Positions 8,178-15,985 of a stretch of 64,000 nucleotides of DNA are shown piece after piece; the stretch's first letter is position 1, and every line of letters starts with the position of its first letter. Both the position numbers and the translations under genes were made by a program. The notes beneath the pieces were generated by a model that saw only the letters and a list, made by a program, of their open reading frames with translations, made no database searches and had not been told where the DNA came from. Location of the stretch: positions 2,232,001 to 2,296,000 of the forward strand of contig JADJOI010000003.1 of the NCBI GenBank assembly GCA_016713875.1, read 5' to 3'. Source of the stretch: Flavobacteriales bacterium (lineage in GTDB: Bacteria; Bacteroidota; Bacteroidia; Flavobacteriales_F; PHOS-HE28).

Positions 8178-8837
8178 ATGATGACCATGAAGCTCTTCGG
8201 CATGCGCGTCTTCCACGAGGACATGTGGGAGCTGCTCTTCAAGTTCGCGCTGGACGCGGCGGTGCTCTTCATCCTCATCCGCCTCATCTACTACCCGATC
8301 CACCGGAAGAAGGACTACCTCTTCACCTACTTCCTGTTCAACATCCTGATCTTCTTCCTGTGCGTGCTGCTGAACAACGTGAAGCTGAGCATCGGCTTCG
8401 CCTTCGGCCTCTTCGCGATCTTCGGCATCCTGCGCTACCGCACCGAGCAGATCAGCATCAAGGACATGACCTACCTGTTCGCGGTCATCAGCCTGGCGGT
8501 GATCAACGCGCTCGTGAGCAAGAAGATCAGCCTGGCCGAACTGCTGTTCACCGATGGCATGATCCTGCTGGTGACCTACGCGCTGGAGCACCTCTGGCTC
8601 ACCCGGCACGAGGCCATGCGCCAGCTGATCTACGACCGGGTGGACCTCATCCGTCCCGGTCAGCGCGAGGCCCTTCACACCGACCTGAAGCAACGGCTGG
8701 GCATCTCCGTGAGCCGCGTGGAGGTGGGCCGCATCGACCTGCTGCGCGACACCGCCCAGCTGCGCGTGTTCTACTACGATGACGAGCAGGCCCCCGGCTC
8801 CTTCACGGAGATGGCGGCGGACGACGGGGACGATTAG
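8178..8837 (+). CDS. DUF4956 membrane protein
   Basis: The protein has 219 residues from the ATG at 8178. Hydrophobic segments (LLFKFALDAAVLFILI, YFLFNILIFFLCVLL, FAFGLFAIFGILR, LFAVISLAVINALV and others) fill the first 140 residues, and a soluble tail of about 75 residues follows. The stretch AFGLFAIFGILRYRTE is typical of the DUF4956 family. It is co-transcribed with the VTC-domain gene; no biochemical role is established. Its TAG stop codon overlaps the first bases of an inverted-repeat element. Confidence 0.82.
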   Translation: MMTMKLFGMRVFHEDMWELLFKFALDAAVLFILIRLIYYPIHRKKDYLFTYFLFNILIFFLCVLLNNVKLSIGFAFGLFAIFGILRYRTEQISIKDMTYLFAVISLAVINALVSKKISLAELLFTDGMILLVTYALEHLWLTRHEAMRQLIYDRVDLIRPGQREALHTDLKQRLGISVSRVEVGRIDLLRDTAQLRVFYYDDEQAPGSFTEMAADDGDD

Positions 8838-8999
8838 AAGCCGTCTCGAACTGGTTCTTGGTAGCGAACCGGAGGAGTTCTTCGGCCAGCCGAGGCGAGA
8901 GACCCGCGCATAGCAGGACGCTTGGTAAGGGTTGAGGCAACGATGGATGGCCGTAAAAGACCCCGGCGCAGCCCGAGGGACCGGTTCGGGATGGCTTCT
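8836..8999. repeat. Intergenic inverted-repeat element, copy A
   Basis: This 164-base element fills the gap between the convergent DUF4956 and ispF genes. Its 16-base ends (8836-8851 and 8984-8999) are inverted repeats with two differences, both of which would still form G-U pairs in RNA, and partial pairing continues inward. It starts inside the DUF4956 stop codon and ends in the ispF stop codon. A related copy lies at 17740-17902, and the interiors share short blocks (CAGCCGA, GCATAGC, ATGGCCG). It could be a MITE-like repeat or a structured transcript end. Confidence 0.7.
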
Positions 9000-9478
9000 C
9001 AGTCGGCCTGGATGAGCGCCACGGCGTAGGCGCAGGCGCCTTCCTCGCGGCCCACATAGCCGAGCTTCTCGTTGGTGGTGGCCTTGATGCCCACGGCCTC
9101 CTCCTCCACCCCGAGGATCGGCGCGATCACCCGCTTCATGGCCGGGATGTGCGGCTTGATCCGCGGACGTTCCATCACCAGGCTGCAGTCCACGTTGCCC
9201 ACGCGCCAGCCTTTTACGCCGATGAGGCGCACCACCTCGCGCAGGAGTTCGGTGCTGTCGGCCCCCTTCCAGCGCGCGTCGGTGTCGGGGAAATGATGGC
9301 CGATGTCGGGCAGGCCCGCGGCACCCAGCAGCGCGTCGCAGAGCGCATGGAGCAGGACATCGGCATCGCTGTGGCCCAGCAGGCCGGTGTGGTGGTCGAT
9401 GGCCACGCCGCCCAGGAACAGCGCACGGCCTTCGGCCAGCCTGTGCACGTCGTACCCGAAGCCGACCCGGACGCGCAT
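8999..9478 (-). CDS. ispF: 2-C-methyl-D-erythritol 2,4-cyclodiphosphate synthase
   Basis: This 159-residue enzyme forms the cyclodiphosphate in the MEP route to isoprenoid precursors. GYDVHRL, the metal-binding SDADVLLHALCDALLG and IGHHFPDTD are all present, as is the C-terminal KATTNEKLG. The ATG at 9478 overlaps the porV stop codon (TGATG arrangement), so translation is probably coupled to porV; a GTG one codon upstream is also possible. Isoprenoids made here would feed the carotenoid genes at 28-33 kb. Confidence 0.95.
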   Translation of the reverse strand: MRVRVGFGYDVHRLAEGRALFLGGVAIDHHTGLLGHSDADVLLHALCDALLGAAGLPDIGHHFPDTDARWKGADSTELLREVVRLIGVKGWRVGNVDCSLVMERPRIKPHIPAMKRVIAPILGVEEEAVGIKATTNEKLGYVGREEGACAYAVALIQAD

Positions 9479-10725
9479 CACTCGGCCTCCTGCTTCTTCT
9501 TCTTGCTCTTGTCGAAGTTGAACCCGAGCGTGAAGCGCAGCGTGTTGGCCAGCGGGCTGCGCTGCGTGTTGGCGATCAGGTAGCTCAGGTCGATCGAGAA
9601 GATGCTGTAGCGCACACCGGCGCCCAGGGTGAAGTACTTGCGGTTGCCCTTGGTGTAGTGCTCCCAGAAGTAACCGGCGCGGAAGGCGAACTGCTTGGCG
9701 TACCAGTACTCCAGACCACCGCCCAGGTTGATCTCGCGGAACTCCTCCTTGGTCTTGCTGCCGCTCACCAACTGGCCGTTCTGGTCGTACCAGCCCGGTG
9801 CATCGCTGAAGCTCTGGAATATTCCCTCCGCCACCCCCACGTTGGGGTCCTTGCCGCTGGCGATAATATTAGTGGTATCGTTGTCATAAATCGGCGGCGT
9901 GGGCACCAATAATTTGTTCACATCGAAATGAAAGCTGATGCTGTTGTAGTCGTCGATGTCGTAGGTGAAGCGGGGCCCCAGGCGCAGGTTGATGGGGATG
10001 AAATCGCGGCGGGCCGTCTCCGAGTACGACATCTTCGCGCCGATGTTGGAGATGTTGAGGCCGAAGGCGAAGGTGCCGGTGTTGTCGCCGAGCTGCAGGT
10101 CGGGCTTCTGGTAGTAGAACGACACGTCCGCGGCCACGGACTGGCCGGCCTTGGTGTTGGCGTTGTTCACGTTGAGGCCGCCGGTGAGGTTGCTGTTCAC
10201 ATAGCGCACGGCGATGCCCCCGCTGAAGAAGTCGCTGAACTGCTGGGCGAACCCGATGTCCACGGCGAACTCCGCGGGCTTGAACTCCCGGATGGGGCTG
10301 CCGTTCTGGTCCGTGAACTGGATGCTGCCGAGGTCGAAGTAACGCAGGCTGCCACCGAGAGCGGACTTCTTATTTCTGAGCCGCCCGTATCCGGCCACGT
10401 AGGCCAGGCTCATGTCCGGCACCAGGTTGCGCAGCCAGGGGCTGAAGCTGATGTGGAACTCCCCATCGTTCGGCGCGAAGGCGAGCTTCGAGGGGTTCCA
10501 ATGGATCGAGTTGGCGTCGGGGGAGATGGCCACCCCGGCATCGCCCATGCCCCCCGCCCGGCTGTCGACCGAGATCATCAGGAAGGGCACCGCGGTGGTG
10601 ATGGTGTTGAGGTCCTGGCCGCAAGGCAAGCCTTGTGGGGTAAAACACTGGTCACCGGCCTGCGCCTGCTGTGCATGAACATCGCATGCGAGGGAAAGGG
10701 CCGAGGAAGAGAAGGAACGGCTCAA
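9478..10725 (-). CDS. porV: Type IX secretion outer-membrane protein PorV (LptO)
   Basis: PorV is an outer-membrane beta-barrel that shuttles T9SS cargo to the PorU sortase. The 415-residue frame shows family features: TAVPFLMISVDSRAGGMGD, the SIHWNPSKLAF segment and many alternating barrel strands ending in LRFTLGFNF. The only in-frame start is a TTG at 10725, and the resulting leader (SRSFSSSALSLACDVHAQ) is weak. An ATG at 10744 in another frame gives a much better hydrophobic leader, suggesting an indel in the signal-peptide region. A consensus -7 box lies upstream. Confidence 0.9.
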   Translation of the reverse strand: MSRSFSSSALSLACDVHAQQAQAGDQCFTPQGLPCGQDLNTITTAVPFLMISVDSRAGGMGDAGVAISPDANSIHWNPSKLAFAPNDGEFHISFSPWLRNLVPDMSLAYVAGYGRLRNKKSALGGSLRYFDLGSIQFTDQNGSPIREFKPAEFAVDIGFAQQFSDFFSGGIAVRYVNSNLTGGLNVNNANTKAGQSVAADVSFYYQKPDLQLGDNTGTFAFGLNISNIGAKMSYSETARRDFIPINLRLGPRFTYDIDDYNSISFHFDVNKLLVPTPPIYDNDTTNIIASGKDPNVGVAEGIFQSFSDAPGWYDQNGQLVSGSKTKEEFREINLGGGLEYWYAKQFAFRAGYFWEHYTKGNRKYFTLGAGVRYSIFSIDLSYLIANTQRSPLANTLRFTLGFNFDKSKKKKQEAE

Positions 10726-10773
10726 GGATCAGGGAATGACGCATCAGGGTCGGGGTCTGCGGAAAAAGGACGG

Positions 10774-10781
10774 CAAATATA
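10774..10781 (-). promoter_or_regulatory. -7 promoter box of porV-ispF
   Basis: TATATTTG on the minus strand is an exact TAnnTTTG match. It lies 29 bases before an out-of-frame ATG at 10744 and 48 bases before the in-frame TTG at 10725. Confidence 0.55.
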
Positions 10782-10812
10782 CGCGGCCTCCCCCCTCGTT
10801 ATTGTGTGCCGA

Positions 10813-13800
10813 TCACCTGAGGATCACGAGCTTTTCCAACTTCTCGGCCTTGTCGCCCTCGGGGGTCTTCACGTTCAGGCGGTACACATAGACCCCGCGG
10901 CCCAGTTTGTCGCCGTAGTCGTCCCGACCATCCCAGGCCAGGGGTTCGCTGCGGAAGCCTTCGCACGCCAGCTGCCGGTTGATGGTCTTCACCAGCCGCC
11001 CGGCCACGGTGAACACCTGCACCTGCACGTCCAGCGTGGTGCAGGGCCGGTTGTGCTCGAAGAAGAACCGGGTGTTGGTGGTGAAGGGGTTGGGGTAGTT
11101 CAGCACGTGCTCCAACGCAAGCTCGGCGCTGGGGGCCACCACGAACTCGGTGGTCGCTTCGGCGGAGTTGTTGAACACGTCCCAGGCCTTCACTCGCAGC
11201 GTGTGCCCGCCTTCGGCCAGGTCGTCGAAGCGGTAACGGGCCGAACCGCTGCGGTAGGTGTCCAGGTCGGCCTCATACTGGTCGTTGAGCACGATGGCCT
11301 GGTCGGTGTTCTCGTCCAGCACCGCCACCAGGTCGTGGCCGATGCTGCTGCCCATGGTGTTGATCCCGTTGGCGTCGTACAGCTTCACCAGCAGCAGCGG
11401 GTCCTCGTTGGTGATGCCGCCGCGTACGAAACGATCGTCGTTCATGTACACCTGGACGGTGGGACCGTCGTCGTCCGGTGCGACGTTGGTGGCCGCACCA
11501 CCCACCAGCGGGTCGTTCGTCGCACCACAGCCGTTGGTCTCCATGTTCTCCACGTAACAGCTGATGCGCCCGGGGCCCACCAGGTAGTTGATGTCCTGCG
11601 GTACCACGAAGGTGAAGCTGAACAGGCCGCCGGTCACCGTGGCCATGCCGCGGTAGATGATGTTCTTGCGCAGGCTGAACGGGAAGGGCGAGCCACCGTC
11701 GTTCGCCAGGGTCTGTTGCTGGACGCGCTTGTCGAACACCGTGGGGATCACCAGGCCGTTCAGCCCGGTCATCAGGTTGCCGCCCGCATCGACCACCTCG
11801 CCGTGGATGCGCACGGTGGCGAGCGCGTTCATGGTGTCCACCGGGTTGCCCAACGTGTCGGTGATGGACGTGATGCGCACCTCGTTGCGCGGCATGGCCA
11901 GCCGGAGGCTGGGGTCGCCGAGCAGGGAGAAATTGCGGTGGTTGACCTGCGAGGGCTGCGCCGTGGTGATGTCCACCTTGGTGCGGCGGAACACATCACC
12001 CAAGGTGGCCGGCCGGCCCTGTTCGTCATACCGCTCCAACACGTGGTCGTAGAAGTCCTGGGACAATGCATAGTTCTGGTTGCTGTACGCGATGCGGGTG
12101 GTGGTCATCAGCGCGATGCCACCACCATTGGGGTTCAGCAGCACGTACTCACCGGCCGAGGTCCGCGCCGGATCGTCCCACCGGCTGAACTCGCAGGTCG
12201 CCGTCATGAACAGCGGCAGTCGCTCCAGGTTGGTCCACCCCAGGATGGTGGAGTTGTCCAGGAAACGCTCATGCGCCCAGCCCACCTCGCCACCATGGCC
12301 CACATAGTTCACCAGCAGCGCACCGCGTTGCACCCCGTCCCGCAGGTCGGCCTGGGCATCGGGGTAGCGCTCGCCACCGGGCGTGCTCGTCTGCTGGTAG
12401 GCGTCGAGGTAGACCTTGTTGATGTTGAAGCACGGGAACTCGCTCTCCACCGCCGTGGCCAGGGCATCGCTCTGGCTCATATGGATCGTGCTCTCGAACG
12501 TGTCACCCTCCTGGTCGTCGCTGGCGAAGAGCAGCCACGTGCGCCAGTCGTTGATGCCGCCATCGCTGCCCACGGCGCACTGGGCCTCGGTGCCCGAGAG
12601 CAGCTGAAGACGATCGTAGTTCAGGATCTTGGTGGCCATCTCCTGCGCTTGGGAGATGGAGCTCACGGGGATGCGGCCCACACCGATGTCCACCAGGTCG
12701 CCCTGGTACTCCCCTTCGTCATTGTCCAACAGCCCGAAGTAGTCGTCCGAACAATAGCTGAGGCTCGCATGCCAGGAGTTGGCGGTCTGGTAACTGGGCA
12801 GGAAGCTCTGGTTGCTGAGCGCGCGATTGAGGTTGTTGTACGAACCATCGCCGTAGAGCAGCAGGTAGCGCGGCATCAGCGCGGGATCGGTCCCGGCCTT
12901 GTCGTACAGCATCTTCATGTACCGCTTGATGGCCGTGGCGTCGCGCATGCCGGAGGAGAACTCGTTGTACACCTCCTGCGGGCTCACCACGGCGACGGTG
13001 AGGCCTTCGCTCATACGACGGTCGGCGATCTGTATCGCCGCGGCCCTGAACGCATCGGGCACCACGATCACCAGATCGGTCGGCAGGGCCGTCGCGTGCA
13101 GGTCCTGGTTGGGGACCTTCCCAGCGGCGGTCGGGGTGAGCAGGCCCGTGCTGCGGAAGGCGGCGAACTGCCGCAGGCTGTCGGTGCGCAGTCGGAACAC
13201 CTTCTGGGTGCCGTTGTCCGTCATCGGCACATGCGCTGCGGCCGTGGGGTCGGTGATGTCCCAGATGGTGACGGCCCCGGGAGCCTGGTCCAGCACGAAC
13301 TCGGTCACCTCGCCCGACCCCACACTGGTGAGGTCGCGGAAGAGCATCTGGTTGCCCACCAGCTTCAGGTCGCGGCGGGCGTTCAGCTCCAGAAAGTTCA
13401 TCCACCCGATCGACGAGGCGGGGTTGTGCTTGGTGAAGGTGACGATGAACGGCAGGTTGTTCCCCGAGGCATTGAAGCAGAAGGTGTGGCGGGTCGACTT
13501 GGCCTGCTCGCCCGTGTAGCCGTTGGGCACCCCCTGCACGGACACGGTGGTGTCCAGGGCTGCCCCGGAGGTCACGCGCCAAGTGCTCGCATTGCCCGTG
13601 CCCACCGTGCGGGACAGCACATCCATCACCAGACACGCGGGATCCTGTGACCTCAGAAAGGGTACGCTGAAACTGTAAGGGTAGGTGGTGGTCAGGTCGT
13701 AGACATCGCCATAGAGCTCCCGGCCCGACTTCAACAAGGTCACGGCGTCCAACTCGGTGAATTGCCGGTCGTCGAACGAGGTGCTCGTGCGGGTGGCGGG

Positions 13801-14802
13801 ATCGAGCACTTCCGGAAGGGTGCCCACGCGCAGGGCCGGCTCGATCCCGATGCCCACGAAGTAGGAGGCCGAATCGGAGAAGACGTGCTTGGTATGGCGG
13901 AAGCGCCCCGAGCCGCTGTCCAGGGTCCACTTGTGGGGGCCGGTGGCGTAGAAGACCACCCGGTCTCCGGGACCGAAGGAACCATCCCCGCCGTCCTCCA
14001 CCACCACCGCGTTGGGCACCAGGTCCGTGGCGGGCAGCTGGTCGTTCTCGAACGGCAGCATGCCATGGTGGCGGCCAAAGAGGTTCACCTGGTCGCTGGG
14101 CACCTCCCCGGCCAGGCCCATGTTCTGGAGCTGCTCATAGGTCAGGGCATACACCCCGTCCTGCGTCACCTGCACCCGGTACCACTCCCCGGAGGCCAAT
14201 CGCGAGGTGGGCGGGTAGCTCTTGGGCTGAACGGGAGGTCCGCCTCCACGCCCTTCGACGATGGACAGTGTATAAGAGGATAACCGTTCCCACTGACCCG
14301 TGCCCGTGTTCCTTCGGTAGGGGTAGATGTCCACTACGGCCATGGGCTGCTTGCGCTGGGTCGCCAACCGGGTCACCACCAGGGGTTGGGTCCAGGCCTC
14401 CTCAAGCCCGGGCAGGGCCTCCACCTCCTCCCGGATCATCGGGATGTAGGTGGTGTTGGTGAGGTGGGCGGAAAAGGAGGTCGTGCCCATTCCCAAGGAG
14501 CGCACTTCATGGTGGAAGGGTAGGTCCTGCCGGGCCGGGTCCAGGTGCATGGCCCGGGGGGCGGTGGCCGGTGCGCCTCGCTCGGTCACCACCCGCTCGT
14601 CCGAACGGCTGTTCTCCGCGCTGCGCGCGGATCGCGCGGCGGGGGTGCCACCCACCATCGGGGTGGTGCGGGCCGGGGTGGGTGTTGTGCGCGTGGGTCC
14701 TGTTGGGACGGACCGTTGAGGGGTGCTGTTGCGCTCCTGGGCCGTTGCACTGATACAGGTGAACAGCAGGGCGGCGAGGGGGAGGAGAACAGGGTGGTTC
14801 AT
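10813..14802 (-). CDS. porU: Type IX secretion sortase PorU (C25 peptidase family)
   Basis: PorU is the surface-bound sortase that cuts the C-terminal signal from T9SS cargo. The 1329-residue protein starts with a signal peptide (LLPLAALLFTCISATAQ); the ATG at 14802 is preferred to a GTG two codons upstream. The gingipain-like domain has its catalytic histidine in YVGHGG (His836) and cysteine in TATCEF (Cys870), 34 residues apart as in gingipains. It ends with an NYPNPFTT motif and a T9SS-type C-terminal domain (GRGVYVYRL). porV lies directly downstream, the order known from Flavobacterium johnsoniae. Confidence 0.95.
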   Translation of the reverse strand: MNHPVLLPLAALLFTCISATAQERNSTPQRSVPTGPTRTTPTPARTTPMVGGTPAARSARSAENSRSDERVVTERGAPATAPRAMHLDPARQDLPFHHEVRSLGMGTTSFSAHLTNTTYIPMIREEVEALPGLEEAWTQPLVVTRLATQRKQPMAVVDIYPYRRNTGTGQWERLSSYTLSIVEGRGGGPPVQPKSYPPTSRLASGEWYRVQVTQDGVYALTYEQLQNMGLAGEVPSDQVNLFGRHHGMLPFENDQLPATDLVPNAVVVEDGGDGSFGPGDRVVFYATGPHKWTLDSGSGRFRHTKHVFSDSASYFVGIGIEPALRVGTLPEVLDPATRTSTSFDDRQFTELDAVTLLKSGRELYGDVYDLTTTYPYSFSVPFLRSQDPACLVMDVLSRTVGTGNASTWRVTSGAALDTTVSVQGVPNGYTGEQAKSTRHTFCFNASGNNLPFIVTFTKHNPASSIGWMNFLELNARRDLKLVGNQMLFRDLTSVGSGEVTEFVLDQAPGAVTIWDITDPTAAAHVPMTDNGTQKVFRLRTDSLRQFAAFRSTGLLTPTAAGKVPNQDLHATALPTDLVIVVPDAFRAAAIQIADRRMSEGLTVAVVSPQEVYNEFSSGMRDATAIKRYMKMLYDKAGTDPALMPRYLLLYGDGSYNNLNRALSNQSFLPSYQTANSWHASLSYCSDDYFGLLDNDEGEYQGDLVDIGVGRIPVSSISQAQEMATKILNYDRLQLLSGTEAQCAVGSDGGINDWRTWLLFASDDQEGDTFESTIHMSQSDALATAVESEFPCFNINKVYLDAYQQTSTPGGERYPDAQADLRDGVQRGALLVNYVGHGGEVGWAHERFLDNSTILGWTNLERLPLFMTATCEFSRWDDPARTSAGEYVLLNPNGGGIALMTTTRIAYSNQNYALSQDFYDHVLERYDEQGRPATLGDVFRRTKVDITTAQPSQVNHRNFSLLGDPSLRLAMPRNEVRITSITDTLGNPVDTMNALATVRIHGEVVDAGGNLMTGLNGLVIPTVFDKRVQQQTLANDGGSPFPFSLRKNIIYRGMATVTGGLFSFTFVVPQDINYLVGPGRISCYVENMETNGCGATNDPLVGGAATNVAPDDDGPTVQVYMNDDRFVRGGITNEDPLLLVKLYDANGINTMGSSIGHDLVAVLDENTDQAIVLNDQYEADLDTYRSGSARYRFDDLAEGGHTLRVKAWDVFNNSAEATTEFVVAPSAELALEHVLNYPNPFTTNTRFFFEHNRPCTTLDVQVQVFTVAGRLVKTINRQLACEGFRSEPLAWDGRDDYGDKLGRGVYVYRLNVKTPEGDKAEKLEKLVILR

Positions 14803-14836
14803 GAACACTGATCAACAGGTTTTCAACAGGATCGAC

Positions 14837-14844
14837 CGAAAGTA
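14837..14844 (-). promoter_or_regulatory. -7-like box of porU
   Basis: TACTTTCG on the minus strand lies 34 bases before the porU ATG. It is the TTCG variant of the Bacteroidota -7 box. Confidence 0.4.
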
Positions 14845-14941
14845 CTACCTTCGGCCGTTGCGTTGCGGAGCACCCGCTTCAACGGTACCTGGTCCGGATC
14901 ATTGCGGACCGGGGTGGGGAACCGCAATGCAATGAGCTACG

Positions 14942-14949
14942 TATACTTG
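14942..14949 (+). promoter_or_regulatory. -7-like box of the porP/sprF-like gene
   Basis: TATACTTG (one base from TAnnTTTG) ends 21 bases before the ATG at 14971. It supports that start over an upstream in-frame ATG at 14863, which would lie before the promoter. Confidence 0.4.
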
Positions 14950-14970
14950 GCGTTCGCAGCAGAGCTACGG

Positions 14971-15960
14971 ATGATGGGAAGCGTGATCAGGGGCAAGATG
15001 CGTCGTGCGGCCATGGTGCTGGCGGGATGCGTGGCAATCATGGGAACAACGCAGGCACAGGACCCGCAGTTCACCCAGTTCTACGCGAATCCGCTGTACC
15101 TGAACCCGGCCTTCGCCGGCACGGCGCGCTGCCCGCGTGTGGTGCTCAACTACCGGAACCAATGGCCCGCCCTCACGGGCACCTTCGTCACCACCAGCGC
15201 CAGCTACGATCAGCACGTGGACGCCATCCTTGGCGGGCTGGGCGTGCTGGTCACGCACGACCAGGCCGGCAAGGGAACGCTGAACACCACGACGGCCAGC
15301 GCCATCTATAGCTATCAGCTCGCGATCAACCGCAAGTTCAGCATGAAGTTCGGGGCCCAGGCCACCTACTTCCAGAAGTCGCTGGACTGGAGCAAGCTCA
15401 CCTTCGGCGACCAGATCGACCCACGCCGGGGCTTCATCTATACCACCAACGATGTGCCCCGCGGCGGCACGGTGGGCAATGCCGACTTCTCCGCCGGCGT
15501 TCTGGGCTACACGGACATCTTCTTCGTGGGCATCGCCGTGCATCACCTCAGCGAACCGAACGAATCGCTCATCGTGGGCACCTCGCGCCTGCCGCGCAAA
15601 TACACCGCGCACGCGGGTGCGGCCATCCCCATCGGCATGAAGGGCAAGTACGGTGACGCCAAGACGCGCATCTCTCCGAACATCCTCTTCCAGCAGCAGG
15701 CCCAGTTCCGCCAGTTGAACCTGGGCTTGTACGTGGACCACGGCCCCATCACCGCGGGCATCTGGTACCGCACGCGCGACGCCTTCATCGCCCTCATCGG
15801 GTTCCACACCGAACGCTTCAAGTTCGGGTACAGCTACGACGTCACCACCTCGAAGCTCACCACGGCCACGGCCGGATCGCACGAGGTCAGTGTTCAGCTC
15901 CAGTTCAACTGCAAGCCCAAGAAACGCCGCTTCCGTGTGGTCGCCTGCCCCACGTTCTAA
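14971..15960 (+). CDS. PorP/SprF family type IX secretion membrane protein
   Basis: The 329-residue protein has a signal peptide ending in TTQAQ and then the family hallmark QDPQFTQFYANPLYLNPAFAG. The rest is barrel-like with repeated aromatic strands (LGLYVDHGPITAGIWYR, FIALIGFH, FKFGYSYDV). PorP/SprF proteins are outer-membrane partners of the T9SS or of particular adhesins. Many genomes have several copies, so a precise assignment to PorP or SprF is not possible. It sits between divergent porU and gldJ, 25 bases before gldJ. Confidence 0.88.
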   Translation: MMGSVIRGKMRRAAMVLAGCVAIMGTTQAQDPQFTQFYANPLYLNPAFAGTARCPRVVLNYRNQWPALTGTFVTTSASYDQHVDAILGGLGVLVTHDQAGKGTLNTTTASAIYSYQLAINRKFSMKFGAQATYFQKSLDWSKLTFGDQIDPRRGFIYTTNDVPRGGTVGNADFSAGVLGYTDIFFVGIAVHHLSEPNESLIVGTSRLPRKYTAHAGAAIPIGMKGKYGDAKTRISPNILFQQQAQFRQLNLGLYVDHGPITAGIWYRTRDAFIALIGFHTERFKFGYSYDVTTSKLTTATAGSHEVSVQLQFNCKPKKRRFRVVACPTF

Positions 15961-15985
15961 GCTGCGCCCCAACCCCCCCCGCCCC

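Noticed and set aside
9928..13650. A 1240-codon open frame on the plus strand opposite porV and porU
   Set aside because: It is antisense to two clear genes, is dominated by His/Val/Gly/Arg composition typical of reverse frames in high-GC DNA, and shows no domain.
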